From the NCBI GenBank assembly GCA_036873755.1, contig JAVTVY010037113.1, forward strand, positions 1-64,000: a stretch of DNA of 64,000 nucleotides. Direction: 5' to 3'. The notes under the pieces were generated by a model that was not told the origin of the DNA, did not search any database, and saw only the letters and a list, made by a program, of their open reading frames with translations. The stretch comes from Hanleya hanleyi. Lineage: Eukaryota > Mollusca > Polyplacophora > Lepidopleurida > Hanleyidae. Each line of letters begins with the position of its first letter. Position 1 is the first letter of the stretch. Below are positions 46,183 through 56,432 of the stretch, in pieces. Made by a program: the position numbers and the translations under genes.

Positions 46183-48221
46183 TCAGCTTACAGGCATCCT
46201 CCTTAGTTGAAGCAGAGATGCCGGACCCCACCACTCCACCAGTACATTAATCCTCGTTCTCCAATCAGATTGCCCCATCACGTAATCACTAAGAGTGTAC
46301 CGATCAGGCGGTCGTCTCGTTCTGCTTGAACGTCGGAGTGTGCCACCACCGGATGAAACGCCTGCAACGTCGTCTCTATCATCCTCCAATTCATCAACAG
46401 CGTCAGGTTCACCTGCATCTGGAGAAGTGTGGTCGTCACCACGATCCGTCGATACTTCCGCATCAGACACTTGGTCGTCACCGGTCAACTGGGAAGTTAC
46501 GCCTGTTACGGTACATTCTTCATCACCAACGGGTACGGTATCTGGAATCGCTGGGACTCCTGTAACCACTGGTGCACTAACAAACTCCAACTCTGTGGAC
46601 TCGTCATCTTCCGAATCCGAACATGTGTCCGAATGGTCAGCATTTCGAGCTCCTTTTGTACGGCTACGAGTATCAACATCTGTCTGTTTATGGTTACCGG
46701 TTTTCTCTGCAGGACTATCGTAATAACCCCAACAGGTAATAAATGATTACGGTGAAGCGTCCTCACGCGGTCAACACCGTCTTCCTTCTGTACTCTGTAG
46801 ACTGGAATGGCCGAATTTGGCTGGCTGAGAACAACGTATACATCGTCTTCACATCGATCAGCGATCTTTTGTTTCCCTTGGAAAGCCAACTTGCGTACAA
46901 GAACCCGATCACCATGCAGCACTATAGCACCACGGATCTTGGAATCGTAACCCTTTTTCTGACGTTCCCTAGCTTTCCGAGCTGCTTCAGATGCCACCTC
47001 GTAAGACGCTTTCAACCGGTTGCGGAGGTCTTGAACATACTTGGTTAAAACCGTCTTACTGTCGTTACGGTGCAAACCGAACGCTATATCAATGGGCAAG
47101 CGCGGTCCAACATGTCGTTTCCAATCGTCCTTCTGGTCAGGCTGCAGCGTGCCTAACATACCCAGTAGGGTACGATTGAACCGCTCGCACATGCCATTAC
47201 CCATAGGATGATAGGGGGTCGTGCGGGACTTCTGCATCCCAAGTAAAGTGCACAACTCTGCTACGACTTTACCCTCATAATTGCGACCTTGGTCTGAATG
47301 CAAACGCTGCGGAATACCATAGTGACAAATCAAGTAATTAAACAAACAATCCGCGGTTGTCTTAGCAGTCATATTGCGTGTCAGAATCGCTTGTGCGTAT
47401 CTTGTGAAATGGTCGGTTATCACAAAGATGTGTTGAAAACCGTCTCTGGAAGTTTCCAACGTGAGAAAATCCGTACAAACAAGCTGTAAAGGTTGAGTTG
47501 TTGTGATTCCTACCAAAGGAGCACGCAGAGTGACATGAGCGTTCCGTTTCAAACAACGCGGGCATTGCTGAACCCACCTTTCGGCATCCCTTACCATCCC
47601 TGGCCAGTAAAAACGATCGCGCAAAATGGACACCAACCGATCTCTGCTTGGATGGCCCAGATCGTTATGTGCAGCTTTCAACGCTTCGAAGATAAACACC
47701 AGAGGCAAGACTAACTGATTCTGGTATTGCCATTCACCTCTACCCGACGATGCAAAATACCGCGGAGCATTACCAATTTGTCAAAAGATCGAAGTATCTG
47801 CGCATGCTGCCAACCTAGAGGTAAACTGTCCTTCCTAGGTTTCTGTCGAGTCTTGACAAACTTTAACCAAACAGAAAGTACCTTGTCCGTGGACTGTTCG
47901 CTTCTCCAGTCGCGATCTGTCATGCTGTTCAAGTCCTGTCCAAAGTCAGCATCAAGTTCGTCCACCACAGTGGAAGACATACACATGGTCTCCACGAACG
48001 GCGTCACCGATACTCCAGCACACACAGCTTGGATACAATCTGCGGAGATGGAAGCTTGCGTTGTACAGCCGTCATCGAGCCAACATCCCGGCAGTCTTGA
48101 AAGCGCATCGGCGTTGATATTCTCTTTTCCAGCGCGATAGTCGATGGTGAAGAGAAGACTGCCGGGATGATGTCGGATGGGGTAGAATACATGGCGACCT
48201 ATCGTTTGCCCCTCCCCATAG
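46183..48221 (-). pseudogene. gypsy pol remnant: RNase H end and integrase
   Basis: The upstream end shows the RNase H tail FTIDYRAGKENINADALS (about 48,150-48,100). After a frameshift near 47,710 the integrase runs to about 46,506. It has an HHCC finger (HNDLGH...CPRC), and the catalytic core is CTDFLTLE, HSDQGRNYEG and GNGMCERFNRT, so D, D and E are all present. A basic segment and a GPY/F-like end (VYVVLSQPNS...HRNHLLPV) follow. A second frame continues to a Ser/Asp-rich tail ending at 46,183. The integrase is the best preserved domain of the element. Confidence 0.85.
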
Positions 48222-48226
48222 GTCTC

Positions 48227-48644
48227 GCGCTACGTTTCGTAACTTGTGTCTAATTCCGCTTAACCCGGGGCTAGGGGCCGTATGAACCCATGTACTTCAA
48301 GAACCTCATGGTACTCATATGAACAGTCACAATCAAAGCGTGACTGAGATACATCATTCTTTAGATGACGACTTTACAACGAATATTATGGATTAAGAAA
48401 ACTGATCAGCGATACGGATTTGATATTTTTGGAACATCATGATGTCTTGCCGGCATCATTGAAAACTGTTGACCGCTTCTCTCTTGCAGGAAACAGGCCT
48501 ATGTTTTTGTATACTATGATTGTCTTTTTGAATTTGGTGCTAATACTGTTATATGGAAAATGGAATAGGTCTTTGGATTATGGACGCGGATATTCTCTAA
48601 TGGACGACGGCTGGATTATGAATGACGGACTAGACGCTTGTAAT
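48227..48644 (+). repeat. PLE 3'-end repeat, copy 9 (inside the gypsy element)
   Basis: It starts gcgctacgtttcgtaacttg and ends cttgtaat, about 418 bp. It sits exactly where protease, RT and most of RNase H should be, between the Gag knuckle and the RNase H tail. The PLE insertion may have been accompanied by the deletion. Confidence 0.85.
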
Positions 48645-48649
48645 CTGCC

Positions 48650-49875
48650 AGTTTAATGCAACCCTAGAATGGTCCAGATTTACACGGCAACCCACATGAA
48701 GATGGCCGACCTGTCGACAGCGCCAACATACGGGCTCTTTTAATTCATATGTGCGGTCATAACATTGACCCCGAGGTGGCTCGTAACCTTGACTCCTAGG
48801 TGGCTCGTAACCTTGACTCCTAGGTGGCTCGTACCCTTGACTCCTAGGCGGTTGACCTCTCAGTGGCTGACCTCTCTGTGGTTGACCTCTCAGTGGGTGA
48901 TCCCCACGTCTCAGACGACTGATCCCTATCTGTCCAGTGATGATCGGAAGTTTCACCTTGACCAACGGACCTACAAGAGCGTGGTGGAGCAAAGAATTGC
49001 TGTTTATTCTGGATGCCATCCTTTGCCTGTTTTATCTCCGCCAATTCGTTACTGAGGCGATGTACCATTCCCTTGAACTCTTTTAATTCTTTATTCTCAG
49101 TCTCGGCGGCCATCTTAGATGCAGCTATGGTTTTCTTGCCACGGTTCTCAGATTTACGTTGCTCATCGTCATGTTCGACTTACCGTAAAGCTACTCGCAG
49201 CTGACTAAAATCACGAATGGAGTCATATTTATGCCCAGATATATCCCTGAGAGATTTCTTCAACCCTGTCCAAAACATGGACCGGAGCATGTCATTAGTC
49301 TGTGCAAGTGCTACCTGTCTCTTCTCAACAGCTCGGGTCAAGATGTCCTCCAGACGACAACTCCAACTCGAAACATCCTTGTCGTCTCTTTGACGGGCAC
49401 TGTAAAATTGAGCAAGGATAGATTCCTTTAACTCAACCGTACCATAAATGCTGTCAAGTTTCTCAAGAATAGCAATGACGCCTGCATTAGGCCCCAGTCG
49501 CATAGCAACTCTACCGGCCTCTCCACGTAATGATCGTCGTATAGCCTGGGCCACAACCTCTTTACTCCAGGTCTTCTCTCGTAATAGACATCGGACCTCG
49601 TACCTCCAAAGATCGTAAGGAGTATTAGCATCCCCTTTACCCTGCCTGGTTTCGCCAGAGAAATTATTAAGTCGAGGTTGGAAGGAGCTTTGATGAACAA
49701 CGGGTGTAGCTTGAGATGGTTCCACTTCGCGTTTAACAGTATCGCTCGATTGGCTGGCAGTATACGCTTTCATCCATGCAGCTAAATATTGCGCAGAATC
49801 CGCTTTTGGTTTTACACCCAATTCCGCGAACGCTTCGCCGATCTGTTTCAACTCGTCCGATGTTAAATCTGCCAT
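48650..49875 (-). pseudogene. gag: gypsy gag with zinc knuckle, frameshifted
   Basis: ATG at 49,875. The capsid-like domain reads LWRYEVRCLLREKTWS, AIRRSLRGEAGRV and ILEKLDSIYGTVELKES, as in gypsy-type Gag. The first frame ends at 49,180. A coiled-coil-like segment (KELKEFKGMVHRLSNELAEI) follows in a second frame. A third carries a tandem PPRSQGYE repeat (four units) and a CCHC knuckle CWRCRQVGHLHVGC near 48,700. The end is cut by PLE copy 9. Confidence 0.8.
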
Positions 49876-50786
49876 GACTAATTAATCGGATAGAAGCGGT
49901 ACAGTGAAAATCAAGAAAGAATACGCAAGCACAGCGATATGTAATAAAGGGAGAAAACTCGCGAGGGCGGTAAATACAAGTGAAGGTGATCACAACGGGG
50001 TAAATAACCAAGTATATATGAAAGAAATGTTTAAGTTGTATACACGCTTACGGTCATCGCTAAAAGTGAATATAGCGGCATTAACACGATCCGATTTGGA
50101 ACGGCGCATGCGCGGACGACAAAACGATATAGGTTCTAAGTAGAACCGCTCACCAAGACAAACCGATACAAAGGTGAATAACCACTTACCACAACAACGT
50201 GGGTTGTTAGGGGAACCACTTATGACCGGAACTTATGCGAGGGGGAACAACCACTTACCACACTCGCCTACCGCCATGTACGACATCACCTGAAATATCA
50301 AACTTACCCAACCCACCCAATGATGTAAATGAATGCAACAATGATGTGAATGAATGCAACGATGGATTAGGTAAAGTTGTAGTCACGTCAGTCAGTCTAC
50401 TCATACACGCACTATCAATCAAATTCACAAGTATGCATTCTGGGAACAGAAGAAAATTCCGGGCCTCTGCTGCCAATTTTAATTTTAGTACACAATATAC
50501 CAAATATAACCAGAACAAAAAAAAACAGTTACAAACAAAAACTGAATACCGGTATGTTTAAATATTTACCCGCGGTTACCTTCATCAATGACTTATAAAT
50601 GTAATACATGCATTGTCTGAAAAATAAAAATAAATTGTATGCACGTAACGATCAAAGCACAAAAAATAAAATGCACGTAATGCCCGAGAAGTTTCTTTTT
50701 TTCAAAAAAAAAATGTTGGATCCAAGGTCATAAACACTCTTCAGTACGACGCTTGCTGTCCGGGAACCGTATATTAATCCATAACC
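49876..50786. other. Leader of the LTR element
   Basis: Non-coding region of about 0.9 kb between 5' LTR and gag. It includes a short tandem repeat of gatgt.aatgaatgcaac near 50,320-50,365. Confidence 0.6.
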
Positions 50787-50804
50787 TCGCTGGAGGCTCC
50801 AAAA
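50787..50804 (-). promoter_or_regulatory. Putative primer-binding site
   Basis: The minus strand directly after the 5' LTR reads TTTTGGAGCCTCCAGCGAGG. The TGG start fits pairing with a tRNA CCA end. The tRNA was not identified. Confidence 0.5.
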
Positions 50805-52195
50805 TGTAGAAGGTCGTTGGCCGTAAATGAAGAACCAAAATCCTGGTTTAAGTCGTCGGTATGGATATTTATTCGGTTAACCCAGACTTAAGACCCTACA
50901 AACATACAAATATATCACAAACGTAAGCATCACAGTCAAACAAGAATACAAATATATTTTCTGACGTTTTACCTATAGTTAAAATCCAACTCCATACCAA
51001 ATACATCAATTCAATATATATTCTGGGTGTAAGACGACTCGAAACCTTCATAATTAATAATCTATAACCACATCACAACATTACGTATGTTTTACGTTAC
51101 ATTGCGGATACTGTGCGTTTGCTGTGTTACAAACGAAATATATCGGAATATGCTCAGGACAGTACTAGAAAATAAATACCAAGAATGTGTGTATGTCGTT
51201 TGAACTAACTATACTAAACCGTTTAACGCTGAGTTACGTAACAAGAAACCGATCTGGTAAATACCGCGCAAACTTACCCCGTCAATGGGACAGAGGCAAG
51301 TCCGACCAGCATCGTATACGATAGCAAACCATTACGTAACGCCCAGCAGCACCCTTATGTAACGCCCAGTAGTATCACCTGGTAAACAAACATAGGCAAC
51401 GATTTGGTGTAAGACTCACGAAATATAATTGACAAAGGATCTGCTGCAAGTTGTATTGTCAGTCTTTTGTCCAGGATATTACCTTTTCAACGGGAGGTCT
51501 TACACCAAAGCCTTGCCCAAACATAGCTCCCGTTTATGGACAAAATAAATCGTTCCGGCCACAATAACTTACAATAAATGTATATACTCAATACGGGAAA
51601 TGCGAACACCATAATTTATACTAGAAGAGAATCGTGTGGCTTATATGTTATAGAAATATATTACCAGAGGCAAATATGTTCGAAATATATATCACCCGCC
51701 CGTGGGACGTATGTACTCATTTCAATGAAATGAATGCTACTTATATTATTCCAAATTACTACGTTCAATATATGCTACTGAATATAAATATATATATAGA
51801 AATATTACTGACCTGATAATCCAATGGAGAATATCCAAACAAATCCAAACGAAACAAAACTGGCAGCAGAGCGCAAACAAAGTACTGAACTCAAACAGTA
51901 ACAAACAAAAGTGAACCGGCCAGTTCGTTCAGAAAAATCATGCAATCACCAAAATTTCCCATAAGGCATTTCACCAATAGAAACACTCGGCACATTCATC
52001 AGCCAATCATAGTCAAGCGCGTCATGAATATTCGTTGATTAAGTCGAACATTACCGAGTACGAATGTCAAGTCATGAATATGTAATATGAAACCCTTGCC
52101 CAAGTCAAAATACAATACAAGGATTGCAAGGAACATACAATACAATAAATACAATGAACAATACAATAAATACAATGAACAATACCTCTTTGACA
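50805..52195 (-). repeat. 5' LTR (1,391 bp)
   Basis: Partner of 44,901-46,101. The extra length comes from a 123-bp MITE (51,395-51,517) and a roughly 55-bp segment near 51,722-51,776. Confidence 0.9.
51395..51517. mobile_element. 123-bp MITE inside the 5' LTR
   Basis: The other LTR lacks it. The ends ggcaacgatttggtgtaagac and, reversed, ggcaaggctttggtgtaagac are inverted repeats with two mismatches. caaacata is present on both sides (51,387-51,394 and 51,518-51,525), a 7-8 bp duplication as expected for hAT-type transposition. Confidence 0.8.
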
Positions 52196-52766
52196 TCTAT
52201 AGGTCTGCTTCTGGCCGTGTATGTTTTACGCTGAGCCAGTCACTTGCTACCAGCCACTTCCATGTGGCGTGGGGTGTCCTTCGACCACAATGAGGCCTGT
52301 TACCAGCCACTTCCATGTGGCGTGGGGTGTCCTTCGACCTCAATGGGGCCGTTAGCTGCGAGGTTTTGGCTTCAGTACCATAACTCAGCAAAGTTTCCAG
52401 CAGAGCTCTTTAAGGGTAATGGTTGTTGGAAGCGGAGACCAATTTCTCATTTATACTAAAATCGACTTGACTAAACAGTGAATGTAGCCACAAATTCACG
52501 GGAACTACGTCATCTGCTTCCCTGATATCTGTGCCAGCCTGAGTCACGATTTTGGCTTTGACGTACAACAGCGAGGTTGCCAAATGAATGTAATCCGCTC
52601 CAGATCCTGATATACTGAATTCTATGGATCCGCTGTCCGTGATGCTAGACAAGGGGTGGTGCTCGACCCATTGTCCTTGCTCCACGGAAGTTTGAGTAGG
52701 AGGAATGGCGAAGATGTCTAATTCTCCGCTGGCAAATTCGCAGGAGAGTGGGTGTATCAGTGCCAT
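52196..52766 (-). pseudogene. Major capsid protein, N-terminal piece
   Basis: ATG at 52,766 gives MALIHPLSCEFASGELDIF, PPTQTSVEQGQWVEHHPL, SGSGADYIHLATSLLYVKA and LWLHSLFSQVDFSIN. This is the characteristic start of F54H12.2-like Polinton capsid proteins (double jelly-roll type). After a frameshift near 52,410 it continues LETLLSYGTEAKTSQL. A 58-bp tandem duplication (ctaccagccacttccatgtg) lies at 52,235-52,345. The gene is then interrupted by the LTR element. The three pieces add to about 1.33 kb, near the usual size of about 440 residues. Confidence 0.9.
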
Positions 52767-52772
52767 GGTCAG

Positions 52773-53217
52773 GGTTTGAATATGCCCTCGTTCTTCCGCG
52801 TTTGCATCTGGACCGACTGGCTGTGCTTGAATTTGCCCTTCGTTTTATACCTACTTCCCCCTCTGGTGGTGCATGCCTTCCCTGAGGTTGACGAGTCACT
52901 TGATGAACGGTTTTGTCTAACAGATTTCTCCCGGCCTCTTTCGCCTATTGAGCTACTGCTTCTTTTGGTTTTGCTCCGCCTAATATGTCACTAGCGAATT
53001 GTAAAGCAGTACCTAGTGCTTCTTTTCCTACAGCCTTAGCATCACGTTTTACGACGGGTAAAATAGTTTTCAACACACCTCAAATATTTCCCAAACCGTG
53101 ACCTTTCTGGTATCTGGCGCCCACAAAGTCAGGGAGTCCATGTCGCGCCTACTCTGAATAATAATGTACGTACTTTGCCGGATCGGACTGAAAGGGGACC
53201 CTTTCACTTATGTACAT
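52773..53217 (-). pseudogene. pX/pVI-like virion protein with in-frame stops
   Basis: An ATG at 53,217 starts two bases after the preceding stop. One frame carries SERVPFQSDPAKYVHYYSE, then GLPDFVGARYQKGHGLGNI, VLKTILPVVKRDAKAVG and KEALGTALQFASDILGGAK, then a basic tail. It is interrupted by TAG, TGA and TAG codons without loss of frame, followed by a frameshift just before the capsid start. Glycine-rich, amphipathic and basic, it resembles the small core/membrane-active proteins placed before the capsid gene in adintovirus-like elements. Naming by analogy only. Confidence 0.6.
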
Positions 53218-53219
53218 GA

Positions 53220-53964
53220 TTAACCCAAGAGTGTAGACCCGCGCTCACGAAAATGGAGTATAACCACCACTTTTCCACGTTCAAATGGTATCTTTTCACC
53301 CGTGTCGTCACTTATATCGATCTCGATAGTGGCGAAGTTCTTCTTTAGCACGGAAAGGTATTTCACGTTTTCGTATGTTTGAGTAACGTTCTCTCCGTGC
53401 TGCCCCTTGACTGCAACGATGCGCATCAGTGGAACTGAGCTATGGTCAACGATGTGTGGTTCTAAAATATCTGTGTACACGTAAAGGGCATGTCTCCCTT
53501 GTTCGACATCCACCACTCGATGGCCTACGTGAAGCCCCGTAGCGTACTTCGCTTTCTTTAATCCTAATAAGACTCGCAGCGGTTAACTCATTTCAACCCG
53601 AACTCCATCTTCCAGTTGCCATTTACACCTCTGAGTGTGCTGTAAAGTAATTCCAAACACTTTTCGCGCTTCTGCTGAGGTCACCGATGAGAGAATTCAC
53701 GGCTTTAACGAGTATTGCCCCACTAGAATTATAACCTCTCCTCAGGTATAAACTATAGTTGTATTTCTTATCTATGGTAAGTTTTACCCACGCCGTTCTC
53801 GGGTATACGTTATACCACGAGTAAGAATAGTGAATCTCTGTCATTCCCATTTCCCACTCGCCCGTCAGCTCTATGGGGTGAGGCAATTGCGTTACGTAAC
53901 GTGTGAGCGTATTATCAGGAAAATATTCCATAGAGCTGTTGCTGGGTAGCGTGAGATAAAACAT
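53220..53964 (-). pseudogene. Penton-like minor capsid protein, frameshifted
   Basis: ATG at 53,964 gives MFYLTLPSNSSMEYFPDNTL, then LPHPIELTGEWEMGMTEIHY, a beta-rich start widely conserved in Polintons. After frameshifts near 53,600 the other half reads GRHALYVYTDILEPHIVDH, RIVAVKGQHGENV and FATIEIDISDDTGEKIPFE, with a stop at 53,220-53,222. Total about 250 codons, compatible with a single jelly-roll penton. The penton assignment follows from gene order (ATPase ... penton, capsid) and size, not from a structure. Confidence 0.65.
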
Positions 53965-53983
53965 GGTAGTTCTCTATCCTCCT

Positions 53984-54720
53984 TCAACACGTGCTAATGC
54001 GTGCAATGCACATGAGAGATGTTTCTTTATACCTGTTAGTATTGTTCCCACTGCAGCGGGGGTTTTCGTTGCTTTTCCTGCTAGGCCTGACGCGAGCTAT
54101 AGCCTCTGGTAAAAGCTCCTCACTTTGCATCCATTCCCAGCGTTTCTTGTTACCGACGAGTTCCTGAGGGACGTTCATGTCTTTCAATGCTTTACCAAAA
54201 ACTTCCCACCCACTAGGGGTGAAATGTTGACGGTCTCTGAGAACGTCGTTTACAAGATCTGCGACGTTGGTATTTTGAATTACCGCCCCTCCGTACAAAA
54301 GTTCTCCTTTGTCAGTCCAACTCATTTCCAGGGTACTTTTTATCCGACTGACGAGCAGCCCGGCTTTCTTGCGCATGGACTGAGCAGTGGGGAATGGAGG
54401 ACTGGTATGAGGGGGAATTGTAGGAGGTGAGGTTGCAGCCCGTGCAACGTCTGAAATTTTTGTCGGCTGTGACCTCATCTCCACTCTCAAGGGGGTTGGT
54501 GATGAGTGTACTGATCCACATAATTTAAATAACGCTGGAGGGTTTGATTGTACAACGACACTTTTTCTCTTTCTGACAAATCTGTCCGCTGCAGTATCTT
54601 TGTTATGTCATCATCTGCACTATGTATTGCTCTAACTACCGGGGTTACTGGAGGTTGTGGACGTTGAAACGATTCCAGTAATCGTGGTTCGACGAGAGCC
54701 ATCTTCTTCGCATATTCCAT
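53984..54720 (-). pseudogene. Conserved Polinton virion-cluster protein, frameshifted
   Basis: ATG at 54,720 overlaps the previous stop (TAATG). The first frame reads MEYAKKMALVEPRLLESF, then LSEREKVSLYNQTLQRYLNY. After a frameshift near 54,500 a proline-rich linker leads to a C-terminal block WTDKGELLYGGAVI, DLVNDVLRDRQHFTP and VPQELVGNKKRWEWM. I recall the same two-part protein next to capsid genes of other Polintons. Function unknown. Confidence 0.6.
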
Positions 54721-55060
54721 TATTTTCCTCCAAATATTCCCGATACGAGTGACCCAAGAACAGAAGCTGCTAAGGGGGCAAAGAGGGCGCCAATGAATCC
54801 TCCTTTCTGTAAGACCTTTTTCTTTTTCTGCTGTCCGACGGACTTTTTCCTAATGTCCTGAGACCTGTTTTATAGCGCATCCGTTTCCCCCTCTGAAGGT
54901 TAGTCAGAGGGACGTTCCCTTTTAAGATGTTGGAAGCACATTCACGTAGGCAATTAATAAACTCCTTACTGGCACCTTTAATGATGATTTTCGTTAAATC
55001 TGGATTGGCCCTGGACAACACTTTCAGTGCTTGTGCGTGTTTTCGTAGTCGCGACGACAT
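54720..55060 (-). pseudogene. Basic virion-associated protein with hydrophobic tail, frameshifted
   Basis: The likely start is the second ATG (MSSRLRKHAQALKVLS, 55,060). A lysine/arginine-rich middle (NILKGNVPLTNLQRGKRMR) follows. In another frame it ends GGFIGALFAPLAASVLG..., a glycine-rich hydrophobic tail that stops at 54,720. A DNA-condensing or membrane-active virion protein is conceivable. One frameshift lies near 54,820. Confidence 0.55.
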
Positions 55061-55106
55061 GACGGAAAATATTAAGTTGATAGTGTTCACTCCACACCAA
55101 GTTGTT

Positions 55107-55724
55107 TTATATTTTACTCATGTATGCGTATTGTATCTCTCCAGGAAATATGTGACTTCTGAGCCTTAAATGCTCCGGTGTTTCCTGTTTCAAGTCTATG
55201 AGGAGATAACCATATGGTTCACCAGTGGCATCTTGGAAGGCTTCACGAAAACTTTTCGTTTTTCCGGGATACATCTGTTTAGCTATTGTTGAAATCTGCG
55301 AACCATCTCTAGGATTTTAAGCAACACCATGTAATGCGTATTCATACTGATGGTGCGATGCTCCTTACTCTTGTGGAAGAGATTCTGTACGATGTAAATG
55401 ATGCTTACGTTGCGATGATGACTCCCTTTCGTAAACAGTTTAGTCACTTTATCGTCAGCCTCAAACAGGAGATCATCAGTCATGAGTAGAGTGTTTTTGG
55501 CGGGGTCGAGGTCGGCCGGCTGTGGTAGCCCTTCGTAAAATGTCAGGTCATGAATATTTTCATATAGAGATTGCCATTCTCTGTAACACCACACGACGGT
55601 GTCTATAGACGAGATTAATGATTTGAGAGGAATGTTTTATTACTCGAGAAACGAAATAACTTTTTCCACTTTCTGTAGGCCCCGATACCATACACGTAAA
55701 AGGATGTTTCCAACGTGTGTCCAT
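55107..55724 (-). pseudogene. Polinton-type packaging ATPase B, frameshifted
   Basis: ATG at 55,724 gives MDTRWKHPFTCMVSGPTESGKS: Walker A is intact in sequence (GPTESGKS). After a frameshift near 55,610, Walker B reads NTLLMTDDLLFEADD, followed by KLFTKGSHHRN and SIIYIVQNLFHKSKEH. After a second shift near 55,310 the end is GKTKSFREAFQDATGEPYGY... with a stop at 55,107. About 205 codons, as in Polinton/adintovirus A32-like ATPases. It is clearly different from ATPase A at 33 kb. Confidence 0.85.
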
Positions 55725-55761
55725 CCCAATTTGCCCGGTGCAGAGTGTGAAGCGAAGGATT

Positions 55762-55992
55762 CTACGAGGTGTTTAGTGCGACCATATTTCCAGTGATACG
55801 TCTTCGGGGAGGCTGGCGTATATATATATCATGCGTGTACAATTTCAAGATTTTGAATCTTTCCGCGTGATAGACGTGGTCATTGAATAAACTATCTGTC
55901 ACCTTTTTACAGGCATCGAGGGATGCTACCGCTCCAATCCTCTCTTGAAACGACTGTGAATTTTCCGATTCGTGTACCCGCGGGTCGCTCAT
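55762..55992 (-). CDS. Small protein between PC4-like gene and ATPase
   Basis: The ATG at 55,992 overlaps the preceding stop as ATGA. 76 codons (MSDPRVHESENSQSFQERIG...) without a recognised domain. The end may be frameshifted, since another frame just upstream of the ATPase (YIYASLPEDVSLEIW) looks more protein-like. The overlap suggests it is a genuine member of the cluster. Confidence 0.4.
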   Translation of the reverse strand: MSDPRVHESENSQSFQERIGAVASLDACKKVTDSLFNDHVYHAERFKILKLYTHDIYIRQPPRRRITGNMVALNTS

Positions 55993-56261
55993 TTCGACTG
56001 ATGAATCCCCCTAACCAGTTGATCTATTAAAGACAATTTTCTTTTAAATTCTCCCCACTGCTGCGATTCCAGCCATATAACCTTTATAGTAGCTTTGTCG
56101 TTGAGAAATTGACGAATGTCTACAATTACACGTCCTTCGTACACACAGGTATTAACTCGGACTTTACTACCAAGAGGGATCTGCGCGAAAGGTGGACATT
56201 GTGTACCGTTCAGGCCTTTTAGCCCCGTCCTCGAGTTGGTTTCATTAGAATTAATGTTCAC
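55989..56261 (-). CDS. PC4-like single-stranded DNA-binding protein (single domain)
   Basis: 90 codons. The segment VRVNTCVYEGRVIVDIRQFL...IKVIWLESQQWGEFKRKLSLID has the beta-sheet then helix pattern of the PC4/p15 coactivator fold, which binds single-stranded DNA. It is intact as read. A second protein with two such segments lies at 58.3-59.0 kb in the same element. The call is by pattern and has moderate certainty. Confidence 0.55.
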   Translation of the reverse strand: MNINSNETNSRTGLKGLNGTQCPPFAQIPLGSKVRVNTCVYEGRVIVDIRQFLNDKATIKVIWLESQQWGEFKRKLSLIDQLVRGIHQSK

Positions 56262-56282
56262 TCACCCTTGCGAAAAATTAGC

Positions 56283-56381
56283 TTACAGCCCACTGAAGAC
56301 GCTAGTTATGACACAAAAGGCGATGAAAGTAACGACGGCAGCCCCCTTGCTTGCTATGAGTTTTCTCCTTTCCGCGTCCAT
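56283..56381 (-). CDS. Tiny membrane protein (32 residues)
   Basis: ATG at 56,381, TAA at 56,283. A short polar start (MDAERRKLIASK) is followed by one hydrophobic helix (AAVVTFIAFCVITSVF). It sits in the only gap between integrase and the PC4-like gene. Small single-helix proteins are common in adintovirus-like elements. Too short for certainty. Confidence 0.4.
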   Translation of the reverse strand: MDAERRKLIASKGAAVVTFIAFCVITSVFSGL

Positions 56382-56432
56382 CATCAGTAATATGTTAGAG
56401 TCGACTGAATATTACATGGATGTAACAATTCA

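Larger units (their letters stand above)
44901..52195 (-). mobile_element. Ty3/gypsy LTR retrotransposon inserted in the capsid gene
   Basis: LTRs at 50,805-52,195 (5') and 44,901-46,101 (3') start TGTCAAA and end CTACA on the minus strand. tcta(t) lies on both flanks (44,897-44,901 and 52,196-52,200), a 4-5 bp target duplication. The order is gag, a PLE insertion, an RNase H tail and integrase. Protease, RT and most of RNase H are absent, so the copy is defective. Removing it rejoins the capsid frame. Confidence 0.9.

Noticed and set aside
46295..46746. Plus-strand frames opposite the end of pol
   Set aside because: They are antisense shadows of the gypsy integrase and its Ser/Asp-rich tail.
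52645..52899. 84-codon arginine-rich minus-strand frame as an independent gene
   Set aside because: It is the tail of the pX/pVI-like frame read past a frameshift into the capsid start.
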